Shown: one piece after another, positions 53,288-62,069 of the stretch
How the letters are laid out: each line of letters starts with the position of its first letter
How positions within the stretch are numbered: position 1 is the stretch's first letter
From: a bacterium
GTDB taxonomy: Bacteria; Planctomycetota; JAFGQW01
Direction: 5' to 3'
DNA: 64,000 nucleotides
Assembly (NCBI GenBank): GCA_030426805.1
Contig: JAUHXU010000003.1
Location: 915,488-979,487 of the forward strand
The notes under the pieces: model-generated
Databases searched by the model: none
What the model was told of the DNA's origin: nothing
What the model saw: the letters and a program-made list of their open reading frames with translations, nothing else
Program-made: the position numbers and the translations under genes

Positions 53288-55042
53288 TCAGCGGGGACCG
53301 GCCGCGTCCGCGCCGAACAGGCGCTCGAGCCCCTCCTCGGCCCGCTCCACCAGCCCGTCGTCGCCGGCGGCGAGCGCGGCCCGGCGGAGCGCTCGATGAT
53401 ACACGAGCCGGGGCGCGGGCGCGGCGAGAACGGCGTCCCACATGCGGTCGACGGTAGCCGGCGCGTCGCCGTCCGAAGCGAGCAGCACCGCGCCCGCCAG
53501 GAACCGCGAGAACGGATCGTCTTCGTCCGGGACCGTGCCGCGCTCCACCGCGGCGCGCATCGCCCCGAGTTCGGCCGCGTCGAGGCCGTGTGCACCCGAC
53601 CGTTCCAGCGCGGCGCCGGCGTCGAACGTGCGCCCGTCGAGCCACGCGTCGAGTGCGGCGGCCAGGTGACGCTCCGCTTCCGCGCGTTCGGCGCGGTTCC
53701 GTTCGCGCGTCAGCTCCGGCGCGATCGCGACCGCTCGCCCCGCGAGCGTCGCGAGCAGCGGGATGCCGATGGCGAGCGCGACGAGGAGCGCAGCCAGTGC
53801 GGGACGACGACGTGCGCGTCGGACGAGGCGGCCGACCGGGCCGACCCGCGAGGCGGCGACCGGCTCGCCGCGGCGCACGCGCGCGAGGTCGTCCGCGAAG
53901 GCCGCCGCGCTCGCGTACCGGCGGTCGACGTTCTTCTCTAGCGCGGTTTCGAGAACCGCACGGAGGTCGACCGGGAGTGTCGCATTCAAGCGACGCGGGT
54001 CGATCGGATCGCTCGAGAGGATCTGGCGGTGGAGCGCCTCGCGCGTCGCGCCGCGATACGGCCGTGAGAGCGTCACGCACTCGTAGAGCGTCACGCCGAG
54101 CGAGTAGACGTCGGAGCGGGCGTCGAGCCGAACGCGCTCCGCTGCGAGTTGCTCGGGACTCATGTAGGCGAGCGTGCCGAGCGCGTCGCCGTCCTCGGTC
54201 AGCGTGAGCCGGTCGCTCTCCTCGTCCGCGGCGAGGCCGAAGTCGAGCAGCACCGGGTCGCCCGCCGGCGTGACGATCACGTTCGCCGGCTTCACATCGC
54301 GGTGGATGACGCCGGCCTCGTGCGCGGTGTGCAGCGCGCGGGCGGCCTTCTCGACGACGAGCAGGATTCGCTGCAGGTCGGCACGGGTCGCGGAGCCCGG
54401 CGCGGCGGCCCGATCGAGCGCGTCGCCGGTCACGGTGATCTGTCGGCGCCGCTCGGCATGTGATTCGCGCGCGCGCTCGATCAGCGCGGCGAGGGTCTCG
54501 CCCTCGACGTACCGCATCGCGATGTACGCGACGTCACCTTCGATCCCGGTGTCGTAGACCGGGCAGATCCCTGCGTGCGACAGCCTCGATGCGACTTCCG
54601 CCTCGCGCCGGAAGCGCTGGAGTGCGATCTCGGAGAGCGCGCCGATGCCCCGGAGCAGCTTCAGCGCGACGGGCCGGTTGAGTCGCTGATCCTCGGCGAG
54701 GTAGACGACGCCCTGGCCACCGCGCCCGATCTCGCGGACGATGCGGTACGGACCGATGGCGGGGAGCGTCGCGGTGCCATCCGTACCCTCGCGATCATCG
54801 TTCTGTAGTGGATCGGCGCCCTCGTCCGACACCGGGATCGCGTCCCAGCTCGCCGCGTCGTCGGCGGTCAGGGGGCCGATCATGCCCGCGTCTCGGAGCG
54901 ACCGGAGCTGTGCCGCGATCGCGTCCGCGTCGTCCACGTGCGCACGGAGCGCCTCGGCGAAGACGCCGTCGTTGAATCGACGCGCGTCCGCGAGGTGGTC
55001 GTTCACGGCGCGGTCGACGTCGAACGCGTTCGGGTCGTTCAT
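53288..55042 (-). CDS. Membrane Ser/Thr protein kinase
   Basis: 584 residues from the ATG at 55042, overlapping the next kinase stop by ATGA. Residues about 95-385 are a Hanks-type kinase: GRGGQGVVYLAED (P-loop), VALKLL (Lys), HRDVKPANVIV (catalytic Asp), DFGLA, GTLAYMSPEQL and SDVYSLGVTLYE. Then a transmembrane helix (ALAALLVALAIGIPLLATLA) near 420, and about 140 outer residues of Ala-rich helix ending in a TPR-like pair. A soluble kinase inside the cell with a short sensor or scaffold outside. Second gene of a kinase pair; the end is 113 bases from paralogue C's start. Confidence 0.95.
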   Translation of the reverse strand: MNDPNAFDVDRAVNDHLADARRFNDGVFAEALRAHVDDADAIAAQLRSLRDAGMIGPLTADDAASWDAIPVSDEGADPLQNDDREGTDGTATLPAIGPYRIVREIGRGGQGVVYLAEDQRLNRPVALKLLRGIGALSEIALQRFRREAEVASRLSHAGICPVYDTGIEGDVAYIAMRYVEGETLAALIERARESHAERRRQITVTGDALDRAAAPGSATRADLQRILLVVEKAARALHTAHEAGVIHRDVKPANVIVTPAGDPVLLDFGLAADEESDRLTLTEDGDALGTLAYMSPEQLAAERVRLDARSDVYSLGVTLYECVTLSRPYRGATREALHRQILSSDPIDPRRLNATLPVDLRAVLETALEKNVDRRYASAAAFADDLARVRRGEPVAASRVGPVGRLVRRARRRPALAALLVALAIGIPLLATLAGRAVAIAPELTRERNRAERAEAERHLAAALDAWLDGRTFDAGAALERSGAHGLDAAELGAMRAAVERGTVPDEDDPFSRFLAGAVLLASDGDAPATVDRMWDAVLAAPAPRLVYHRALRRAALAAGDDGLVERAEEGLERLFGADAAGPR

Positions 55043-58000
55043 CGTTCCTCGCCCTTCCACTCGTCGATCGACGCCCGCACGTCGTCCCAGATCACTTCGG
55101 CGATCGCACGGCCCCGTTCCGAGAGCGTCTCGAGTTCCGTGGGCTCGCGAACCGGCGCGAGCGCGGGGTCCATGAGCAGGGCCCGAAGCCGATCGACCGC
55201 GACCCGTCGCTGAAAGGCGTTCCCTTCACACGCGGTTTCGAGTCGCTCGACGGTGCGCCGGAGCCAGCCGAGGATCGCGTCGCGCCAGCGGGCTGGCGGA
55301 TCCGCCATCGCTCGCTCGATCGCGACGATCGCCGCGGGTCCCGCCGCCCCACCCATGAAGCGCTGGTGGGCGAGACGGGCGAGCACACCGCGTTCCGCCG
55401 CGGTCGGTGACTCCTCGCCCGCGACGATTGCGTCGAGCTTCGCGACGCGCTTCGCGAGGACCTCGAACTCCTCGGCCTGCCGTTTTCGGCTCGGCGGCTT
55501 TCCGCCAGTGAGCGCGAGCGCTTTCCTGCTCCACGAGAGGGCGCGTCGAAACGCACCGATGTCGCGATACGCATTCGCGAGCGCGAAGAAGGCTCCCGGG
55601 TGGTTCGGCTCGACCCGCGTCGCGCGTTCCAGGATCGGAATCGCGTCGAGGGGTGCTCTCAGATCGCGACGGAGGACGACGCCGAGGTTCGAGAGCGCGA
55701 TGCCGTTGCCCGGGTTCTCGCGAAGCGCATTGCGGTAGGCGTCGACGGCCTCCTCGAATTTCCCGCTCTGCTCCAGTGCGCAACCGAGGTTCGTCCACAC
55801 CCCGCCTCGCTCGGGCGCGATCGGGGCCGCGAGCGCCGCGCGAAGAGCGGACAGCGCGGATTCGAGTCTTCCCGTGCGATTTGATGCGAGGAACGCCCAC
55901 CCGAGATTCCCGAGGAAAACCCCGTTGTCGGGGGCCAGATCGCGGGCCTTCCGGAGTGCGTCGATCGCGTCGTCGGGGCGCTCGGCCCGGAGGTAGGCCT
56001 CGCCGAGTGCGTTCCAGAGGTGGGGATTGCGGTCGGCACGCTCGCCCCCCGCGCGCATCTCGCGCTTCCCCTCCTCGATCCGCCCACGCCGAAGCAGCGC
56101 GTCGACGAGGACGACCCGAGCGTTCTCGTCGTCCGGCCGTCGCTTGACCCAGCGTCGTGCGAAATCCGTGAGGTCGCCGAGTCGGCCCGCCTGGTAATAC
56201 GAGGCCGCGAGGTTCCGAGGCACTTCGGGAAGGTGCGGCCCCCGCGTGAACGCGAACTCCAGGTGCGGGATCGCTTCGACGGCGCGCCCGAGCTCGAGCA
56301 GCACCCAGCCGTGGATCACCCGGTGCATCCAGTCTTCGGGGTCGCCCCGGACCGCGCGCGTCGAGTGCTCCAGCGCCTCTTCGAGGCGACGCTGCTCGCG
56401 GCGGACGTGCGCCATGACCGTGTGGTAGTGCGCGTGGTTCGGTGATGCTTCGAGCCCCTTGGCGATCAGGTCGGCCGCCTCGTCGAAGCGACCGGCGGAA
56501 CGCAGCGAGTGCGCGTAGTCGACGCGCAGCGGCGGCGAATCGGGGTCCAGGTCGAGCGCGCGAGCGTACGCGCGCGCGGCCTCGTCGTCTCGGTCCAGGA
56601 GGTCGAGCGCCCGGGCGAGTCGACCGTGGGTGTCGGCGCGGTCGTCGCCGAGCTCGATCGCCCGTCGAAGGACCGGGATCGCTGCCGCATTTTGGCCGCA
56701 AATTGCGAGCGTACTCCCCAGAATCGCGTGGGCGCGGCCATCGTTCGGCTTGATCACGACAGGCCGCCGTGCGGCCGCGATCGCGGCGTCGACGCGACCG
56801 AGGCGGAGGTGCGCCAGCGCGAGCATGCGCCACGACTCGAGCCGCGCGGGCGTGCGCTCGGCGTCTTCGCGGAGCAACGCGCAGGCGCGTTCGAATGCCG
56901 TCTTCGCGAGTTCCGTATCGCCGACTGTCTCCCAGGCATCGGCTGCCGCCCCGACCAGGTGGCCTTCGTCCGGCCAACGGGCGAAGAACGCGCGCGCGAC
57001 GCGCCGCAGCAAGCGGGCGTCGTCGGATCCCGAGGCGCACTGCCGAAGCAGGCTGAGGGCCTGCGCGCGGGGCGGGTCGGTCAGAAGCGCGCGTTCGCAG
57101 AGAACCGTCATCTGCTGCATCGTCGGCCGCGGAGCGCTCCAGGCTGCATCGGACGTGAAGCGGTAACCGCCCAATCCGTATGCTGCGTAGAAGAAGTCGA
57201 GACCGGCCACTGGCGGCCCGGTCCGCTCTGCGACCCGCTGGGCTTCGTCCTCGCGGCCGAGCGCCTGGAGCGAGACGCAACGAAGCTGGGCGAGGCCGTT
57301 CGGCTCGACCGCTTCGCGCGCCGCCGCCAGCCGATCGAGAAACGCGAGGCACGCGTCGGGACCCGATGTCCGCAGTCGCCGGTAGGCTTCGGTCGCCTGC
57401 GCCTCGACGAAGTCGGGTGCGATCTCGAGCGCCTTCGCGAGGGTCGCGGCGCAGTCGTCCAGTCGTTGCGCGATCCAGGCGAGCACCGCGTCGTCGACGA
57501 GCCGGCGTGCGGTCTCTATACGGGCCGCCTTACGCTCGCGCTCGAGCCGCGGCGCAATCGACCACAGGTAGCCGCCGAGCGCGCCCGCCGCCGGCACGCC
57601 GAGCGCGAGGACGATGGCCAGCGCCGCGCGCGCCGGACGTCGCTTCGCGTAACGAACGGCCCGGCCGAACCAGCCGACCGGGCGGGCGTCGACGGCCCGC
57701 CCCTCGCGCACGCGCCGCAGGTCGTCGGCGAACGCGGCGGCGGTAGGGTAGCGGCGCGTACGGTCCTTCTCGAGCGCCTTCAGCACGACGGTCGCCAGAT
57801 CGACCGAGATCTTGGGGTCGTACGTGCGCGGGCTCGGCGGTTCGCGGTACTGGATCGCCTCGTACATCGCCTGCCGGGTCGGCGCCTCGAACGGACGACG
57901 GCCGGTCAGACACTCGTAGAGCGTCACGCCGAGCGAGAAGACGTCCGTGCGCCGGTCGATCCGGATGCGTTGCGCCATCAGCTGCTCGGGGCTCATATAC

Positions 58001-58803
58001 GCGGGCGTGCCGAACAAGTCGCCGGTCTGGGTCAGCGAGATCAGCGCACCGGCCTCGTCGCCGGCGAGCCCGAAGTCGACGAGGATCGGATCGCCGGCGT
58101 CGGTGACGAGGATGTTGCCGGGCTTGACGTCGCGGTGGACGATGCCGGCTTCGTGTGCCGCGTGCAGCGCGCGCGCGACTCGTTCGATCAGCCGAAGCAC
58201 ATCGCTGCGTGGTGTGTGTCGATCACGCGGCGGCTCGTCGTCGTCGGACTCGCCGGTGAGGTCGAGGTAGTCGAGCGAGATGGCGCCGCGCCCCTCGCCC
58301 GACAGCGATGCGAGCGTGGTCCCCTCGACGTATTGCATCGCGATGAACGCGACGCCGCGCTCGATGCCGGCGTCGAAGACCGGGCAGATCCCCGGGTGGT
58401 CGAGCTTCGACGCGACCGCCGCCTCGCGCCGGAAACGACGGATGAGGGCCTCGGATGCGGGGCCGAACGCGCGGAGCACCTTGAGCGCGACGGGGCGGCC
58501 GAGTCGCGTGTCCTCGGCGAGGTAGACGACCGCCTGGCCGCCGCGCCCGATCTCGCGGATCGGTCGATACGGCCCGATCGGCTCGAGCGTGCCCGCACCG
58601 CCAGGACCGGTGACCGGCGTCTCGAAGCCGCTCGCGCGTACCTCCGCGAAGCGGCGGCGGATCGTCGGCGCGTGTCCGGGGTGGGCATCGCACAGCGCGT
58701 CGATCGCATCGGCGTGGAAGCGCTCCATGCGATCGAGACACGCGGCGACGACCTCGGACGTGGCGTCGTTGCCCGACGTCTCGTAGCGATCCATCTGCGT
58801 CAT
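55039..58803 (-). CDS. Membrane Ser/Thr protein kinase with TPR array
   Basis: 1254 residues. Kinase domain about 75-370: GRGGQAVVYLAED, VALKVL, HRDVKPGNILV, DFGLAGDE, GTPAYMSPEQL, TDVFSLGVTLYECLTGRRPF. A transmembrane helix lies near 410 (ALAIVLALGVPAAGALGGYL). From about 430 to 1100 there are many TPR units (AQLRCVSLQALGREDEAQRV, AHAILGSTLAICGQNAAAIP, YAHSLRSAGRFDEAADLIAK, HLWNALGEAYLRAERPDDAI, FLGNLGWAFLASNRTGRLES), predicted outside. The layout is the standard planctomycete kinase sensor plan. Divergent from the ECF sigma gene. Confidence 0.95.
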   Translation of the reverse strand: MTQMDRYETSGNDATSEVVAACLDRMERFHADAIDALCDAHPGHAPTIRRRFAEVRASGFETPVTGPGGAGTLEPIGPYRPIREIGRGGQAVVYLAEDTRLGRPVALKVLRAFGPASEALIRRFRREAAVASKLDHPGICPVFDAGIERGVAFIAMQYVEGTTLASLSGEGRGAISLDYLDLTGESDDDEPPRDRHTPRSDVLRLIERVARALHAAHEAGIVHRDVKPGNILVTDAGDPILVDFGLAGDEAGALISLTQTGDLFGTPAYMSPEQLMAQRIRIDRRTDVFSLGVTLYECLTGRRPFEAPTRQAMYEAIQYREPPSPRTYDPKISVDLATVVLKALEKDRTRRYPTAAAFADDLRRVREGRAVDARPVGWFGRAVRYAKRRPARAALAIVLALGVPAAGALGGYLWSIAPRLERERKAARIETARRLVDDAVLAWIAQRLDDCAATLAKALEIAPDFVEAQATEAYRRLRTSGPDACLAFLDRLAAAREAVEPNGLAQLRCVSLQALGREDEAQRVAERTGPPVAGLDFFYAAYGLGGYRFTSDAAWSAPRPTMQQMTVLCERALLTDPPRAQALSLLRQCASGSDDARLLRRVARAFFARWPDEGHLVGAAADAWETVGDTELAKTAFERACALLREDAERTPARLESWRMLALAHLRLGRVDAAIAAARRPVVIKPNDGRAHAILGSTLAICGQNAAAIPVLRRAIELGDDRADTHGRLARALDLLDRDDEAARAYARALDLDPDSPPLRVDYAHSLRSAGRFDEAADLIAKGLEASPNHAHYHTVMAHVRREQRRLEEALEHSTRAVRGDPEDWMHRVIHGWVLLELGRAVEAIPHLEFAFTRGPHLPEVPRNLAASYYQAGRLGDLTDFARRWVKRRPDDENARVVLVDALLRRGRIEEGKREMRAGGERADRNPHLWNALGEAYLRAERPDDAIDALRKARDLAPDNGVFLGNLGWAFLASNRTGRLESALSALRAALAAPIAPERGGVWTNLGCALEQSGKFEEAVDAYRNALRENPGNGIALSNLGVVLRRDLRAPLDAIPILERATRVEPNHPGAFFALANAYRDIGAFRRALSWSRKALALTGGKPPSRKRQAEEFEVLAKRVAKLDAIVAGEESPTAAERGVLARLAHQRFMGGAAGPAAIVAIERAMADPPARWRDAILGWLRRTVERLETACEGNAFQRRVAVDRLRALLMDPALAPVREPTELETLSERGRAIAEVIWDDVRASIDEWKGEER

Positions 58804-58909
58804 CCGACCGATCTCCGGGACCCGACTCTACCGGTTCGCCCGGTTCCGGGCCACCGCTTGGCCGATGGGATCGCCGCGCCGGAACGATCGCCGGATCCGA
58901 GAAAAGCGC

Positions 58910-58936
58910 GGAACGCGAAGTGGATAGAGCGGTATC
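58910..58936 (+). promoter_or_regulatory. ECF-type promoter candidate (GGAAC-N17-GTATC), copy 1
   Basis: GGAAC (58910-58914), 17 bases, GTATC (58932-58936), in a longer stretch that recurs at 60637-60663. The ATG of the sigma gene is only 11 bases after the -10 part, so the transcript may have almost no leader. Autoregulation by the ECF factor is plausible. Confidence 0.5.
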
Positions 58937-58946
58937 ATCGCCGTCG

Positions 58947-59492
58947 ATGAGCGACCGGGTGGACGAACGACTCGCCGAGCACTTGCCCGCCGTTCGCGCT
59001 TACATTCGACTCCGGATGGGCGCGCGCGTGCGGCGCTGGGAGACCGAATCGGACATCGCGCAGTCGGTGTGCCGGGAGGCGCTGGCCGGCATCGACCGGA
59101 TCGAATACCGCGGCCCGGCGGAGCTGCGACACTGGCTCTTCCAGGCCGCGCTGCGCAAGATCGTCGAGAAGGACCGGTTCCTGCGCGCCGAGAAACGCGA
59201 CGTCGACCTCGTGCGCACGAACGCGGTTCGCCCCGGTGACGACGAGTCGGTCCGCGACGTCTGCCGATCGCTCGCCGGCCCGAGCCAGGTCGCGATCGGC
59301 CGCGAGGCGCTCGAGCGAATCGAGTCCGCGCTCGATGACATGGCCGACATCGAGCGCGAAGTCGTGCTCCGGTCGCGGCTCGCCGGGCAATCGACGGCGG
59401 AGATCGCCGAGGCGTTGGATCGGACCGAGGCCGCGATCCGCGGCGTTCGGACCCGCGCACTCGTGAAGCTCGCGGCGAAGCTCGCCGAATGA
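58947..59492 (+). CDS. ECF-type RNA polymerase sigma factor
   Basis: 181 residues from the ATG at 58947. Sigma region 2 at about 15-85: LPAVRAYIRLRMGARVRRWE, SDIAQSVCREALAGIDRIE, LRHWLFQAALRKIVEKDRFL. Region 4 at about 125-180: DDMADIEREVVLRSRLAGQS, TAEIAEALDRTEAAIRGVRTRALVKL, a helix-turn-helix. Of the type found beside Ser/Thr kinases in planctomycetes. The kinase pair is divergent, so phosphorylation by a neighbour may control it; no anti-sigma gene is next to it. Confidence 0.93.
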   Translation: MSDRVDERLAEHLPAVRAYIRLRMGARVRRWETESDIAQSVCREALAGIDRIEYRGPAELRHWLFQAALRKIVEKDRFLRAEKRDVDLVRTNAVRPGDDESVRDVCRSLAGPSQVAIGREALERIESALDDMADIEREVVLRSRLAGQSTAEIAEALDRTEAAIRGVRTRALVKLAAKLAE

Positions 59493-59508
59493 TCGTCGGG
59501 GACTCCGG

Positions 59509-60528
59509 TCAGAACCCCGGCCACACGGCGATGTCGTCGAACCAAGCCGAACCCTCGCCGGCCCAGAACTGGATCCACGCGATGCTGTCCTCGAAGCCGA
59601 GCGTCGGGGCCGTGACCGTCGCATAGGGCTGGTCGTTGACGTGGCAGATCACGCGAGCCGAGGTCAGGTCGATCCGCGTGTAGCGGAGCCGTACCTTCTG
59701 CCACGTCATCAGCGGCAGCGGACTGGCCGCGACCGACTGGCCCAGGATGCGCACAGCACCGCTCTGGCCGACTGCGATCAGGTTGCGCGCCGGGTTCGCC
59801 CACGCCGCTTGGCGTTGCAAGGTCACGTAGATCCGCCCGTCCATGTGGCAGCCCGACGTGGCCTCGTTGCCGGCGCGGACCTTCATCTCCACCGTGAAGT
59901 CGTTCGCGTATCGCTGCGCGATCGGGTCGATCGGATGCGACGACAGTGCCGCCCAGCAACCACCGATCGCGCCGAACTGTGAGAGCGACTTCGAACCGCT
60001 CGCGGCGGTCGCGCTCGTGATGTCGATTTGCGTGTTGCCGCCGCCGTGCCGCCATGCCCCGGACGGGAGTTGCCACGGACCGATCGGGTAGGTCTCGAAG
60101 CCCTCCTGCCAGAGTGGCAGCTGCCCGCCGACACGAATCGACGCGACGTTGGAGACGTCGATCGTCGACGGCGTCGCGATCGCGCCCTGGAGGAAGACGG
60201 CGAGCCCGGCGAGTTGCGGCACGAGGAGGGTGCGGCCGTAGCGACCCATCGCACTCGTGCTCGTCCCGCCGACCTCGATCGGGACGAACGGCGGCGTGAT
60301 CCACAACACGCCGATCGGCGTCGGGGTCGGTGCGAATCCGAGACTCGCGAGCAGGAACACCGCACCACCGGCCGGCCCGCGAAGCTCGACGTCGATCCGG
60401 TTCGCCTGCGGCGTCGGGTCGACGAAGAGGAATGCGTTCCCGCTCCGCGGCCCGAACGGGGATTGCGCGGTCGCGCCGGCCGCGAGCAGCGTCACGAGCA
60501 CCGCACAACGAATGTCGAGTCGTCTCAT
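59509..60528 (-). CDS. Secreted protein with concanavalin-like beta-sandwich
   Basis: 339 residues from the ATG at 60528 (signal peptide MRRLDIRCAVLVTLLAAGATAQ). Residues about 30-130 resemble a copy of the shared secreted domain, here at the N-terminal side (GPAGGAVFLLASLGFAPTPT, VPIEVGGTSTSAMGRYGRTL). Residues about 145-339 read as a concanavalin A-like lectin/glucanase sandwich: FETYPIGPWQLPSGAWRHGG, KSLSQFGAIGGCWAALSSHP, FTVEMKVRAG, and the last strand WFDDIAVW. Possibly sugar-binding. Convergent with the sigma gene. Confidence 0.75.
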   Translation of the reverse strand: MRRLDIRCAVLVTLLAAGATAQSPFGPRSGNAFLFVDPTPQANRIDVELRGPAGGAVFLLASLGFAPTPTPIGVLWITPPFVPIEVGGTSTSAMGRYGRTLLVPQLAGLAVFLQGAIATPSTIDVSNVASIRVGGQLPLWQEGFETYPIGPWQLPSGAWRHGGGNTQIDITSATAASGSKSLSQFGAIGGCWAALSSHPIDPIAQRYANDFTVEMKVRAGNEATSGCHMDGRIYVTLQRQAAWANPARNLIAVGQSGAVRILGQSVAASPLPLMTWQKVRLRYTRIDLTSARVICHVNDQPYATVTAPTLGFEDSIAWIQFWAGEGSAWFDDIAVWPGF

Positions 60529-60636
60529 CGATCGGTCTCTCCGGGTCAGGGTTGCCCCGTATTGTCGGATGGCGCCTGCGTGTGACCGGTTTTTCGCGAT
60601 CCGCGGCATCCGGCCGAGAACCCGGGAAAAAGGCGC

Positions 60637-60663
60637 GGAGCGCGACGTCGATCGAGCGGTATC
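60637..60663 (+). promoter_or_regulatory. ECF-type promoter candidate (GGAGC-N17-GTATC), copy 2
   Basis: Same plan as 58910: the run GCGGWRCGCGAMGTSGATMGAGCGGTATCATCGCCG is shared between the two with only a few changes. Lies 155 bases before the gene at 60819. Confidence 0.5.
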
Positions 60664-60818
60664 ATCGCCGCCGACGCGACCGAGCGGAAGGATCGTCGGA
60701 TTTCGGTCACAGGAGGGGGGCCGCGCGCCAATGAACCGGCGGCCCGGCGACATCGTGACCGGCGGCAATGGCGCCGCAGGCAGATCGCCAGCGACACGAG
60801 ACGACAGGATGGCCGGAC

Positions 60819-62057
60819 ATGACCCAGACGACCGATCGGCGACAGCCCTTCGCCGCCGCAGCGCGGAACCTCGCGCTCGCCTTCGTGCTGTGGACCCCGC
60901 TCGCGAGCGCCCAGGTCTCGCCCGGGGACTTCATCGGCGCGTGCGTCGACAACTCGGTCGACGTGATCTACGCGAACACGCCCGGCACGAATACGGTCCG
61001 AACGATCACGTCGTTCTCGACGCCGTCGGTGCTTCGCGCGGTCGTGATCGGTGCCGACAACGCGACCCTCTACGCCGGGATGGCGCAGCAGATCGTCGGC
61101 GTCGCACCGGGCGGATCGCCGAAGACCGTGCTCAACGGCTTGCCGTTCGGCGTCTTCGTCGGCGAGATGCAGCTCGACGAGGACGGGCGCATCCTCGTCT
61201 CGACGGGGGCGAACTACCAGCAGCGCGACGGCGGCGTGTTCCGACTCGATCCGGTCACGCGTGTGATGACGACCGTCATCGCGAACATCGCGCCGCAAGG
61301 CATCGCGTTCGATCGCCGTAACGGCGACGTGCTCGTCGCCGACATGTACGTCGCGAACCAGAGCGCGATCCTGCGTGTGAAGCGCGACGGCACGGTCGCG
61401 ACGGTCGCGACGATTCCGCTGCGACCGTTCGATCTCGAATACGATCCGACGACCGGTGACACGATGTTCGGCACGCAGGGGACGATCTTCCGGCTCGACC
61501 GCGCCAGCAACGTCACGACGTTCGCGACCAACACGTTCATCGTGGGGACGATGCACGTCTACGAGGACGGCCGGCTCGTCTACGGGATGAGTGGACGCAT
61601 CTTCGAGTACGACCGGGCGGGGCTTCTGACCGCGACGATCTACACGGGCTCGGCCGCGTGGCACAGCCTGACGGTCGCCGACGAACACAACGTGTGGGGG
61701 CAGGCTGCGCCGCGCGTCGGCACGACGTTCCCGCTCAGCATCCGATTCGCCGGCGCACCCGGCAAGGCCTACGTCGCGGCGGCGTCGTTCGCGTCGACGC
61801 CCGGCATCCGCGTCGGCGGCCGCACGATACCGCTCGCCGTCGACGGCCTGTTCGTCGCGAGCCGAAACCTGCCGACGGTGTTCCAGGGCTTCAGCGGCGT
61901 GCTCGATGCGAACGGTGCGGCCGCCGCGTCCGTCGCGATCCCGTCGGTCGCCGCCCTTCGCGGCACGCGCGTCTTCTTCGCGGCGATCGCACTCGATCCG
62001 GCCGCTCCGGGCGGCGTGGCCTACGCGTCGCGCGAGTATGGTGTCGAGATCCGGTAG
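60819..62057 (+). CDS. Secreted NHL/SMP-30-like propeller with shared C-terminal domain
   Basis: 412 residues from the ATG at 60819. Signal region RNLALAFVLWTPLASAQ. Blades: RAVVIGADNATLYAGMAQQI, MQLDEDGRILVSTGANYQQR, GIAFDRRNGDVLVADMYV, LEYDPTTGDTMFGTQGTIF. Shared domain from about 300: GAPGKAYVAAASFASTPG, LPTVFQGFSGVLDANGAAAA, AIALDPAAPGGVAYASR. Followed after 12 bases by a kinase gene in the same direction, so the two are likely co-transcribed from the ECF-type element. Confidence 0.82.
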   Translation: MTQTTDRRQPFAAAARNLALAFVLWTPLASAQVSPGDFIGACVDNSVDVIYANTPGTNTVRTITSFSTPSVLRAVVIGADNATLYAGMAQQIVGVAPGGSPKTVLNGLPFGVFVGEMQLDEDGRILVSTGANYQQRDGGVFRLDPVTRVMTTVIANIAPQGIAFDRRNGDVLVADMYVANQSAILRVKRDGTVATVATIPLRPFDLEYDPTTGDTMFGTQGTIFRLDRASNVTTFATNTFIVGTMHVYEDGRLVYGMSGRIFEYDRAGLLTATIYTGSAAWHSLTVADEHNVWGQAAPRVGTTFPLSIRFAGAPGKAYVAAASFASTPGIRVGGRTIPLAVDGLFVASRNLPTVFQGFSGVLDANGAAAASVAIPSVAALRGTRVFFAAIALDPAAPGGVAYASREYGVEIR

Positions 62058-62069
62058 CGGCGCGCGACG

